Assembly: GCA_007116445.1 (NCBI GenBank)
Contig: SKIM01000009.1
Span: 1 to 6,285, forward strand
DNA: 6,285 bases
From: Natronohydrobacter sp.
GTDB lineage: Bacteria > Pseudomonadota > Alphaproteobacteria > Rhodobacterales > Rhodobacteraceae
Reading direction: 5' to 3'
In this document: in pieces, positions 1 to 5,306 of the stretch
Layout of the letters: each line of letters begins with the position of its first letter
How positions within the stretch are numbered: the first letter of the stretch is position 1
Notes under the pieces: generated by a model
Told to the model about the DNA's origin: nothing
Seen by the model: the letters and a program-made list of their open reading frames with translations, nothing else
The model's database searches: none
Program-made: the position numbers and the translations under genes

Positions 1-11
1 AAGTTGTTGGC

Positions 12-39
12 TTGCAAAGCCCGCGCGAAGGCCTTATCT
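12..39 (+). promoter_or_regulatory. Probable sigma70-type promoter of the SRP RNA gene
   Basis: A -35-like TTGCAA (12-17) and a -10-like TTATCT (34-39) are separated by 16 bp. Transcription would start 7-9 bp after the -10 box, at about 46-48. That is where the terminal helix of the SRP RNA begins, so an independent feature supports the spacing. The boxes were read by eye and no start site has been measured. Confidence 0.6.
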
Positions 40-46
40 GCGTGTG

Positions 47-143
47 CGAGAGGCTGGCGCGGGCAGACGCCTTGCCAACCCGGTCAGGTCCGGAAGGAAG
101 CAGCCGCAGCATTTTCCGTCTGGGTCGCTGTCCAGCCTCTCAC
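47..143 (+). ncRNA. ffs: Bacterial small signal recognition particle RNA (4.5S-type)
   Basis: This RNA forms the signal recognition particle with Ffh and directs nascent membrane and secreted proteins to FtsY and the Sec translocon. The conserved apical domain is at 83-104 (GTCAGGTCCGGAAGGAAGCAG), with the GGAA tetraloop at 92-95 and the asymmetric and symmetric internal loops that bind the Ffh M domain on either side. The ends pair perfectly: GAGAGGCTGG at 48-57 with CCAGCCTCTC at 132-141. That gives a hairpin of about 95 nt, the usual size of the short form lacking the Alu domain. The exact 5' and 3' ends are inferred from the helix and the upstream promoter. The gene is convergent with the cytochrome gene to its right. 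A weak bulged hairpin at 143-173 (CCTG-AAAC with GTTT-GA-CAGG) may help end transcription, but it has no U-run. Confidence 0.95.
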
Positions 144-160
144 CTGAAACTCCCTGTATC

Positions 161-565
161 TCAGTTTGACAGGCCTTGAAGCCAGCGAAACAGATCGCGC
201 GCGCCTGAACGCAGAGCGACATGCATCCCGCTTTCCGCATTCGGATTGCCCGTCATGGCGCGCAGAAACTCATCCGGCCCCGACAGATAGGCGACGAAAT
301 TGTCCTCGGTCCAGCGCGCCCCTGTGGCGGCTGCCGCGCGCAGATCGTCGGAATAGAAGCGAAAGCCCGAATCAGCGGCCAAAGGACGATTGGCAATACC
401 ATAGAGATTGGGCCCAGACCGCCCACCGCGCGCGATGACATCGCCGTTCGGGGCCTCGACCGCATGGCATGTCCGACAATCGCGCCAGCGCGAATCATCT
501 GCAAGACCCGGCGCGGCCAGCAGGGCAATTCCGAGGCCAAGGCTCAAGACGCGCGACATGTTCAT
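161..565 (-). CDS. Periplasmic class I c-type cytochrome (c2/c550-like)
   Basis: This is a small soluble electron carrier with one covalently bound heme. It would be exported by Sec and matured in the periplasm by the cytochrome c assembly machinery. Counting from the ATG at 565 (134 residues), the order is: a signal peptide with a hydrophobic core and likely cleavage after GLA (residue 22); the heme-binding CRTCH at 30-34; a GPNLYGIANRP stretch after the heme site, typical of c2-type cytochromes; and Met114 in ESGMHVAL, the expected sixth iron ligand, followed by a C-terminal helix. An in-frame GTG at 574 would add three residues, but it lies inside the Shine-Dalgarno sequence GAGGTGA, so ATG 565 is preferred; ATG 559 is also possible. 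The permease gene lies upstream on the same strand, 88 bp away, so a shared transcript is possible but no shared function is evident. The redox partners cannot be told from sequence. Confidence 0.93.
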   Translation of the reverse strand: MNMSRVLSLGLGIALLAAPGLADDSRWRDCRTCHAVEAPNGDVIARGGRSGPNLYGIANRPLAADSGFRFYSDDLRAAAATGARWTEDNFVAYLSGPDEFLRAMTGNPNAESGMHVALRSGARDLFRWLQGLSN

Positions 566-570
566 GGTAC

Positions 571-577
571 TCACCTC
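571..577 (-). promoter_or_regulatory. Ribosome binding site that fixes the cytochrome start
   Basis: On the minus strand the site reads GAGGTGA, five bases before the ATG at 565 (eight if only the GAGG core is counted). The alternative GTG start at 574 overlaps this site and has no Shine-Dalgarno of its own, so the ATG is the better start. Confidence 0.7.
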
Positions 578-653
578 GAATTGATCTCAGCTTCAGATAG
601 ATATGATTTTACGCCACCACAAGCGCGGCACGCTCAACTCTTTGGGACATGGC

Positions 654-1469
654 TCAGGGTTTGAGCCTGTAGCCCGTCTTGAGCCAGCGCCAACACAGGC
701 CGCCCACGCCGAGTGTCGCCACGCTCACCACGATCAGCCCCACCCAGGGAGAGGCGTCCGACGCTCCGATCATTCCGAAACGCGCCCCATCGATCAGGTA
801 GAAAACCGGGTTGAAACGGCTCAGCGTTTCAAGCAGCGGTGGCAGGCTGGTGATGGAGTAAAAGGTGCCCGACAGAAACGCCAGTGGCACCACGATGAAA
901 TTCGTGATCGCGGCGATCTGGTCAAATTTGTTTGAGATGATCCCGGCCGCTATTCCAAGCGCGCCCAGAAATCCTGCGCCCAATGTCAGAAAGACCAGCA
1001 ACCAGAGCGGATGCGCGATGCTCTGGCCCAAAAACGCCCAGAGTGCGAGCGCAATCACCGCGCCCACCATCAGCCCCCGCACAATCCCGCCCGCCAGATA
1101 GCCCAGCAAGATTTCACTCGGCGACAGCGGCGGCATGAGCGTGTCGACAATATTCCCCTGCACTTTTGAGATCACAATCGACGACGACGTATTGGCGAAA
1201 CTGTTCTGAATGACGGTCATCATCAGGATGCCCGGCGCCAGAAAATTGATGAAAGGCACGCCCAGAACCTCGCCGCGCATGGGACCGATGGCCAGCGAAA
1301 ACACGGCCAGAAACAACCCTGCCGTGACCAGCGGCGCGGCGAGCGTTTGTGTCCAGACCACGAGGAAGCGCCGGATCTCGCGATCCGCCAAGGCCTGAAG
1401 GCCCAGCCAGTTGACCCGCCCGAAGCGCCGTGCCCCCATCGCGAACTCTGTTCCGTCTTGCTGCGCCAC
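654..1469 (-). CDS. ABC-2 type transporter permease subunit
   Basis: This is an integral inner-membrane subunit of an ABC exporter of the YadH/ABC-2 class, which works with a separate ATP-binding protein. With the start chosen here it has 271 residues. A short cytoplasmic N-terminus is followed by about six hydrophobic segments: roughly 39-62, 70-90, 115-140, 148-178, 185-205 and 238-260. The stretch LAPGILMMTVIQNSFANTSSSIVISKVQGNIVDTLMPPLS, near 77-116, is the conserved core of this permease class. The window holds no ATPase gene beside it, so the partner must be encoded elsewhere or beyond view. The substrate is unknown. GTG 1469 is preferred because AGGAAGGGG lies 6 bases before it. GTG 1496 (280 aa) has no clear ribosome binding site and ATG 1439 (261 aa) has a poor one. 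The gene is divergent from gcrA. The family call is firm; specificity is not inferred. Confidence 0.92.
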   Translation of the reverse strand: MAQQDGTEFAMGARRFGRVNWLGLQALADREIRRFLVVWTQTLAAPLVTAGLFLAVFSLAIGPMRGEVLGVPFINFLAPGILMMTVIQNSFANTSSSIVISKVQGNIVDTLMPPLSPSEILLGYLAGGIVRGLMVGAVIALALWAFLGQSIAHPLWLLVFLTLGAGFLGALGIAAGIISNKFDQIAAITNFIVVPLAFLSGTFYSITSLPPLLETLSRFNPVFYLIDGARFGMIGASDASPWVGLIVVSVATLGVGGLCWRWLKTGYRLKP

Positions 1470-1475
1470 TCTGAG

Positions 1476-1484
1476 CCCCTTCCT
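1476..1484 (-). promoter_or_regulatory. Ribosome binding site that decides the permease start
   Basis: The minus strand reads AGGAAGGGG here, ending 6 bases before the GTG at 1469. Neither the longer GTG start at 1496 nor the shorter ATG at 1439 has a comparable site. Confidence 0.6.
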
Positions 1485-1516
1485 GGTCTTGCGCACCGCC
1501 TGAGCGTGCTGTTGTG

Positions 1517-1522
1517 ATTGTA
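1517..1522 (-). promoter_or_regulatory. Weak candidate -10 element for the permease gene
   Basis: TACAAT on the minus strand matches the -10 consensus at five of six positions, but there is no convincing -35 box at 16-18 bp. If it is used, transcription would start near 1510, leaving a leader of about 40 nt before GTG 1469. It would leave only about 14 nt before GTG 1496, which weakly agrees with the chosen start. Confidence 0.3.
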
Positions 1523-1554
1523 ATCTGCCTCGGGGGGATGTATTTCATTCACTT

Positions 1555-1570
1555 GCCCATTTCCATGGGC
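1555..1570. promoter_or_regulatory. Perfect inverted repeat in the permease-gcrA divergent region
   Basis: GCCCAT and ATGGGC form a perfect 6-bp inverted repeat around TTCC, ending 36 bp before the gcrA start. It could be a protein-binding operator serving either gene, or a small hairpin in the gcrA leader. It lies between a weak -35-like TTGCCC (1554-1559) and a weak -10-like TGAAAT (1574-1579) for gcrA. That promoter reading has a short spacer and is only tentative. No CcrM-type GANTC site occurs between 1497 and 1606. Confidence 0.35.
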
Positions 1571-1606
1571 GTTTGAAATGCGAGAGCCGCAGCCGGAGTT
1601 TGCCCC

Positions 1607-2227
1607 ATGTCCTGGACCGATGAGCGCGTCGAACTGCTCAAGAAAATGTGGAATGAGGGGCATTCTGCCTCGCAGATCGCCAAGGAACTGGGCGGCGTGA
1701 CGCGCAACGCCGTGATAGGCAAGGTGCATCGCCTCGGCCTTTCGAACCGCAACGGTCCAGAAAGTGAGCCAACGCCCGCGCAAGCCGCGCCGAGCACACC
1801 AGAGCCGGAACCCATCGTCGAAGCACCTGAAACTACGCCTGTCGTTGATCTGGCACAGGCCAAGGCAGAGCGCGCGGCGCAAACCAAACCTGCCACACCG
1901 GCTGCCCCGGCCACTCCATCTGCGACAGAACCTGCGGCTTATACCCCGCGCCCGATCATCCCGGCCGGCCAGCCCCTGCCGCCCCAGCCCTCGGCCAATG
2001 AAATCGATCCCGAAGCCCTGGCCACGGTGCGCGAAGTCGAAAAGACTGCGCGCAAATTGACCCTGCTGGAACTGACCGAACGGACATGCAAATGGCCCAT
2101 CGGTGACCCAGCGACCGAGGATTTCTGGTTCTGCGGTCTGCCTGTCAAACCCGGCAAGCCGTATTGCGAAGCGCATGTCAGCGTCGCATTCCAGCCGATG
2201 AGCACAAGGCGCGATCGCAAACGCTGA
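1607..2227 (+). CDS. gcrA: GcrA cell cycle transcriptional regulator
   Basis: GcrA is an alphaproteobacterial transcription factor that binds DNA near CcrM-methylated GANTC sites. It also contacts the housekeeping sigma factor to control genes of replication, division and polarity (known from Caulobacter). The 206-residue product starts with the diagnostic MSWTDERVELLKKMW. A helix-turn-helix follows at about 20-45 (ASQIAKELGGVTRNAVIGKV). Residues 51-130 form a proline/alanine-rich, probably disordered linker. The C-terminal sigma-binding region at 148-195 has TCKWPIGDP and the residues C161, C176, C187 and H190, spaced like a metal site. At 206 residues it is longer than the 173-residue Caulobacter protein, mainly in the linker. 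The ATG is preceded by GGAG (1595-1598) with 8-base spacing. No GANTC site lies in its upstream region, so control of its own gene through methylation is not indicated. ccrM, ctrA and dnaA are not in the window. Confidence 0.97.
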   Translation: MSWTDERVELLKKMWNEGHSASQIAKELGGVTRNAVIGKVHRLGLSNRNGPESEPTPAQAAPSTPEPEPIVEAPETTPVVDLAQAKAERAAQTKPATPAAPATPSATEPAAYTPRPIIPAGQPLPPQPSANEIDPEALATVREVEKTARKLTLLELTERTCKWPIGDPATEDFWFCGLPVKPGKPYCEAHVSVAFQPMSTRRDRKR

Positions 2228-2236
2228 GCTTGGCGA

Positions 2237-2265
2237 TTGACCGTCTCGATGCAGGTCATTACCAC
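2237..2265 (+). promoter_or_regulatory. Tentative promoter between gcrA and the aminopeptidase gene
   Basis: TTGACC (2237-2242) is a good -35 match. The best-spaced -10 candidate, TACCAC (2260-2265, 17-bp spacer), is poor. The 71-bp gap between gcrA and the next start also holds a 5-bp hairpin (2264-2278) and no clear terminator, so readthrough from gcrA is equally possible. Confidence 0.25.
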
Positions 2266-2298
2266 TGGACCACCCAGTCCCTGCGCCGAGATCAGCCG

Positions 2299-4110
2299 AT
2301 GTTTCAGAACTATTCCGCTACCAGCCGCCCCGAGGACGGGCCGCCTCGGCTAGCCGCTCTGCGCGACAGCCTGCAGGCGCAGGGGTTGAACGGCGTAATC
2401 GTGCCGCGCAGTGATGCGCATATGGGCGAATATGTGGCCGGCTGCGACGAACGATTGGCATGGCTCACGGGGTTTACCGGCTCATCTGGGTTTTGCATCG
2501 TGCTGGCGGATCGCGCCGGGCTGTTTGTTGACGGTCGCTACCGTGTGCAGGCGCGACTGCAATGCGCGCCTGTGTTTTCCCCTGTCCATTGGCCCGAGAT
2601 CAAACCCGCCGATTGGCTGCGCGATGCCTGCCCCAACGGGGCGGTGATCGGCTTCGATCCGTGGCTGCATACCCCTGATGAAATCGAGACGCTGGAAAAG
2701 GGCCTGACCGACAGCGCGATCAGCCTGCGCGCGATCGCCAATCCGATTGATCCGCTCTGGTCTGACCGCCCTGCCCCGCCCATGGCGGCGGCCCGGCCCT
2801 ATCCCGAAAACCTCGCAGGGCAGTCGTCACCCGAAAAACGCGCTCTTATCGCCCAAGCCCTGCGCCAGAACGGGCAGCGCGCCTGCGTTCTGACGCAGCC
2901 TGACAGCATCTGCTGGTTGCTCAATATCCGCGGCGGCGATCTGCCGCGCCTGCCCGTGCTGCAAGGCTTTGCCATCGTGCATGACGACGGGCGCGTGGAC
3001 CTTTTCGCAGATGCCGCGAAATGCACAGGTCTGAGCTTTTCGGAAGGCGAACATCTGCGCCCGCCCGCAGCATTTGACGCAGCCCTGCGCACGCTCAGTG
3101 GGCCTGTGCGGCTGGACAAGAAAACTGTGCCAGTGCAGATCCTGCGGAGTCTGGAAGAAAACGCCACGGAAATCACTTTTCAGCAAGACCCCTGCCTGAT
3201 GCCAAAGGCGCGCAAGACCGAGGCCGAACTGTCAGGCGCGCGCGCGGCGCATCTGCGCGACGGCGCTGCAATGGTGGAGTTTCTCTGCTGGCTTGACGCC
3301 CAGACTGCCCGGGTGGTCGCAGAGCCGGATTTCGTTCTGACCGAGATCGACATTGCCCGCCAGCTCGAATCCTGCCGCGCCGCGACTGGAATGCTGGAAG
3401 ACCTCAGCTTCGACACCATCGCCGGATCCGGCCCCAATGGCGCGATCGTGCATTACCGCGTGACCGAAGACAGCAATCGGCGTCTGATGCCCGGTGATCT
3501 GATGCTGGTCGATTCGGGCGGGCAGTATCTTGACGGAACAACAGACATCACCCGCACCATTCCTGTCGGCCCGGTCGGCACGTTGGAAGCCGAATGCTTC
3601 ACTGCTGTGCTGCGCGGCATGATTGCCATCTCGCAGGCGCGCTTTCCGCGCGGTGTCGCAGGCAGCCATCTCGATGCACTGGCCCGCGCGCCGCTCTGGC
3701 AGATGGGGCGCGATTACGACCACGGCACTGGCCACGGCGTCGGGGCGTTTCTTTCCGTCCATGAAGGCCCGCAACGCATTTCGCGCATCTCGACCGTGCC
3801 GCTGGCTGAGGGCATGATCCTGTCCAATGAACCGGGCTATTACCGCGAAGGGCAGTTCGGCATCCGCATCGAAAACCTGATCGCTGTGCGTAAGGGCGCC
3901 CCGCCCGAAGGCGGCGATGCGCGCGACTGGCTGGAATTCGAGACCCTGACGCTTGCTCCGATTGATCGCCGTCTGATCCTGTCGAGCCAGCTCACCACGT
4001 CCGAGCGCGCCTGGCTCAATGCATATCACCAAAGGGTCGTGACGCTTCTGCGCCCCATGCTCAGCGACGCGGCTGAGCTATGGCTGGCGCATGCCTGCGC
4101 GCCACTTTAG
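2299..4110 (+). CDS. pepP: Xaa-Pro aminopeptidase, M24B family, three-domain type
   Basis: This metallo-aminopeptidase removes an N-terminal residue that precedes proline, acting in cytoplasmic peptide breakdown. The 603-residue product has the long architecture, about the size of eukaryotic cytosolic aminopeptidase P. A creatinase-like N-domain lies at about 16-145 and a second creatinase-like domain at about 155-305. The pita-bread catalytic domain spans about 310-530 and a C-terminal extension about 540-600. All five metal ligands are present: D405 (MLVDSGG), D416 (TTDITRT), H479 (GTGHGVG), E511 (LSNEPGYY) and E525 (GIRIENL). H385 (AIVHYR) and H488 (SVHEGP) match the conserved catalytic histidines. 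The reading frame is open back to an ATG at 2164 inside gcrA, but the N-terminal homology begins near PPRLAALRDSL. ATG 2299 follows GAG by 8 bases, so that start is chosen. It lies 71 bp after gcrA on the same strand. There is no signal peptide, so the protein is cytoplasmic. Confidence 0.96.
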   Translation: MFQNYSATSRPEDGPPRLAALRDSLQAQGLNGVIVPRSDAHMGEYVAGCDERLAWLTGFTGSSGFCIVLADRAGLFVDGRYRVQARLQCAPVFSPVHWPEIKPADWLRDACPNGAVIGFDPWLHTPDEIETLEKGLTDSAISLRAIANPIDPLWSDRPAPPMAAARPYPENLAGQSSPEKRALIAQALRQNGQRACVLTQPDSICWLLNIRGGDLPRLPVLQGFAIVHDDGRVDLFADAAKCTGLSFSEGEHLRPPAAFDAALRTLSGPVRLDKKTVPVQILRSLEENATEITFQQDPCLMPKARKTEAELSGARAAHLRDGAAMVEFLCWLDAQTARVVAEPDFVLTEIDIARQLESCRAATGMLEDLSFDTIAGSGPNGAIVHYRVTEDSNRRLMPGDLMLVDSGGQYLDGTTDITRTIPVGPVGTLEAECFTAVLRGMIAISQARFPRGVAGSHLDALARAPLWQMGRDYDHGTGHGVGAFLSVHEGPQRISRISTVPLAEGMILSNEPGYYREGQFGIRIENLIAVRKGAPPEGGDARDWLEFETLTLAPIDRRLILSSQLTTSERAWLNAYHQRVVTLLRPMLSDAAELWLAHACAPL

Positions 4111-4118
4111 CTGCAACT

Positions 4119-4150
4119 GCAGAAAACACCCTTAACACTTGCAGTAAAAC
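4119..4150 (+). repeat. Short imperfect direct repeat before the DUF427 gene
   Basis: GCAGAAAAC (4119-4127) recurs as GCAGTAAAAC (4141-4150) with a period of 22 bp, close to two helical turns. It lies in the 78-bp gap before the DUF427 start. Such phasing could fit a regulator binding one face of the DNA, but the units are short and could be chance. No convincing promoter was seen here. Confidence 0.35.
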
Positions 4151-4172
4151 CTGCGAGAGTGTGCGGGTCTAC

Positions 4173-4180
4173 AAGAGGAA
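4173..4180 (+). promoter_or_regulatory. Ribosome binding site that fixes the DUF427 start
   Basis: AAGAGGAA ends 8 bases before the ATG at 4189. The in-frame ATG at 4180 overlaps this site, and the GTG at 4159 precedes it. Both are therefore poorer starts. Confidence 0.7.
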
Positions 4181-4188
4181 TGACATAC

Positions 4189-4527
4189 ATGACCAATGTC
4201 AGGATCTATCCTGCCGAGGGCACTTGGGTCGTGCGCGCCGGTGGCTCGGTAATCGCGGAAAGCACGCGCGCGCTCGAACTTGTGCAGCGCGACTACCCGT
4301 TCGTGATCTACTTCCCGCGCGCCGATGTGGCCGCAGCTGTGCTTGACCCTTCCGACCGACCGCTGGTCTGCGACGACCGGGGCGAAGGGCTGCATTTTCA
4401 TGTCTCAAGCCCTGAAGGGCTGATCCAGAATGCAGGCTTCAGCCTGACCAATCCCACGCCAGAAGCCGAAGCCGTGCGCGACTTTCTGGCCTTCGACGCA
4501 GGCAAGGTGACGGTGGAGCGCGTCTAG
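4189..4527 (+). CDS. DUF427 domain-containing protein
   Basis: This 112-residue protein consists of essentially one DUF427 domain, a small beta-rich fold whose biochemical role is not established. The recognisable path is: TWVVRAGGSVIAESTRALEL (12-31, the strand and conserved serine region); YPFVIYFPRADV (36-47, the tyrosine/phenylalanine-proline-arginine core); LDPSDRPLVC (52-61); and a closing EAVRDFLAFDAGKVTVE. In most members I know, the central segment reads like CPFKG followed by an aromatic residue; here it is CDDRGEGLHFHV, a divergent version that keeps the cysteine and the glycine. There is no signal peptide or membrane segment, so the protein is probably cytoplasmic. It follows pepP by 78 bp on the same strand and may share its transcript, but the pairing does not suggest a function. 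GTG 4159 and ATG 4180 are in frame but are rejected on ribosome binding site position. Confidence 0.94.
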   Translation: MTNVRIYPAEGTWVVRAGGSVIAESTRALELVQRDYPFVIYFPRADVAAAVLDPSDRPLVCDDRGEGLHFHVSSPEGLIQNAGFSLTNPTPEAEAVRDFLAFDAGKVTVERV

Positions 4528-4559
4528 ACCTGGTTACGCGCCCCTTCGGCGCATTGGTC
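4527..4559 (+). terminator. Possible stem-loop terminator after the DUF427 gene
   Basis: GCGCC (4538-4542) pairs with GGCGC (4548-4552) around CCTTC, inside an outer pairing of GACC (4527-4530) with GGTC (4556-4559). It begins at the stop codon of the gene. There is no T-run after it, so as an intrinsic terminator it is weak; it may only protect the 3' end. Confidence 0.35.
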
Positions 4560-4566
4560 GCAATCT

Positions 4567-4649
4567 GACCCTGCCTGTGCCCAAAAATCGTCATGGCTTG
4601 CACGCTTCCTGCAGACGATCAAAAACAGGCAGGTCGGCAGGCGCCGACC
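4567..4649 (+). promoter_or_regulatory. Structured leader with overlapping inverted repeats before the barrel-like gene
   Basis: A long stem can form from CCTGCCTGT (4570-4578) with ACAGGCAGG (4625-4633), continued inward by ATCGTC (4587-4592) with GACGAT (4614-4619) and TGCA (4599-4602) with TGCA (4610-4613). A second perfect hairpin is GGTCGGC (4632-4638) with GCCGACC (4643-4649) around AGGC, 8 bases before the ATG at 4658. The two structures share bases 4632-4633, so they compete at their junction. The closeness of the second hairpin to the start codon suggests an effect on translation, but this is inference. No known riboswitch class was recognised. Confidence 0.45.
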
Positions 4650-4657
4650 CGGAACGG

Positions 4658-5290
4658 ATGAATTGCGTGAAACGACCAAGCGGAACCAGGCAGCAGCAAG
4701 CGAGCGCATGCCGGGCAATGCTCCTGCCGGGACTGGTGCTTCTGGGTGCCTCTGGTGCCATGTCTGCAGCCAGTGCACAATCCGCGCAGTCGCTGCTGGC
4801 GCAGACGTTCCTGCTGGACGCGCGCACTGGCTCCAGCCGGTCGGCACTGGCGCGGGAGTTGTCGCAGGGCGGATTTGAATTGAGCGATGGCACCCCCATC
4901 GACTTTGCTTCATGGTATAGTCCGCGCATCCCGGAAATGAATCTTACGCTACTCACGGCGCTGACGCCTTCTTTCGGCGTGATCTGGGGCATCAGTACTG
5001 GCGAGCGAGGCGAGAAATACCGCATTGATCCGGGGCTCTGGCTGGGGTTTGTCTATCGCTATGACATCACGCCCCAGAGCACGCTCAGCCTGAGCGCCTC
5101 GACCCTGATCGGGGGGGATTTTCGCGAGAAGACCTGTCAGGCGTTCTACGCGATCACGGCGCAGGAAGAGACGGTGAATTGCCGACTCGCCGCATCCGTC
5201 CTGCCCCCGGCGCAGACCTTGCAGTTTCTCAAAAGACGCTCCGGCCTACGCGAAACCCGCGCAACTCTGCGATACGAATACCGGTTCTGA
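4658..5290 (+). CDS. Secreted protein of unknown function, probable small outer-membrane beta-barrel
   Basis: I do not recognise a named family. With ATG 4658 the product has 210 residues. It starts with a basic N-terminus and a hydrophobic stretch (MLLPGLVLLGASGAMSA, 21-37), with likely signal peptidase I cleavage after ASA at residue 40. The mature part has alternating polar/nonpolar segments that read like amphipathic strands: NLTLLTALTPSFGVIWGIST (95-114), GLWLGFVYRYDI (126-137), STLSLSASTLIGG (141-153) and ATLRYEYRF. The protein ends in phenylalanine, the usual signal for outer-membrane barrel assembly. Two cysteines (160 and 175) could form a disulfide in a loop. GTG 4667 is a reasonable alternative start, and GTG 4577 would add residues that do not look like coding sequence. 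It converges on the protease gene with 16 bp between stop codons. A membrane barrel is inferred from pattern, not homology; a periplasmic soluble beta protein is the alternative. Confidence 0.8.
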   Translation: MNCVKRPSGTRQQQASACRAMLLPGLVLLGASGAMSAASAQSAQSLLAQTFLLDARTGSSRSALARELSQGGFELSDGTPIDFASWYSPRIPEMNLTLLTALTPSFGVIWGISTGERGEKYRIDPGLWLGFVYRYDITPQSTLSLSASTLIGGDFREKTCQAFYAITAQEETVNCRLAASVLPPAQTLQFLKRRSGLRETRATLRYEYRF

Positions 5291-5306
5291 GGCCGGGATG
5301 AGCAGA

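Noticed and set aside
621..634. Small stem-loop after the permease stop codon (AGCG with CGCT)
   Set aside because: The stem is only four to five base pairs with no T-run, too weak to call a terminator.
575..653. Promoter of the cytochrome gene (minus-strand TTGTGG and TATCTG, 17-bp spacer)
   Set aside because: The -10 candidate matches only about half of the consensus and several equally poor alternatives exist in this AT-richer patch.
221..664. A 147-codon plus-strand frame over the cytochrome gene
   Set aside because: It is antisense to a gene with a clear signal peptide, CXXCH and Met ligand. Its translation shows no domain and it extends into the permease end.
1223..2176. A 317-codon open frame on the minus strand running across gcrA and into the permease gene
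   Set aside because: It lies antisense to gcrA and out of frame with the permease. Its arginine/glycine-rich product matches nothing recognisable and is what GC-rich antisense frames usually give.
2164..2298. N-terminal extension of the aminopeptidase from an ATG inside gcrA
   Set aside because: The extra 45 residues overlap gcrA coding sequence, look unlike the family and have no ribosome binding site advantage; ATG 2299 fits the usual domain start.
3232..4032. A 266-codon open frame on the minus strand inside pepP
   Set aside because: It is fully antisense to the catalytic domain of the aminopeptidase, where every catalytic residue is conserved on the plus strand, so it is a shadow frame.
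4577..4657. GTG start at 4577 for the barrel-like protein
   Set aside because: The added 27 residues would precede the signal peptide and overlap the inverted repeats; ATG 4658 or GTG 4667 gives a normal signal sequence.
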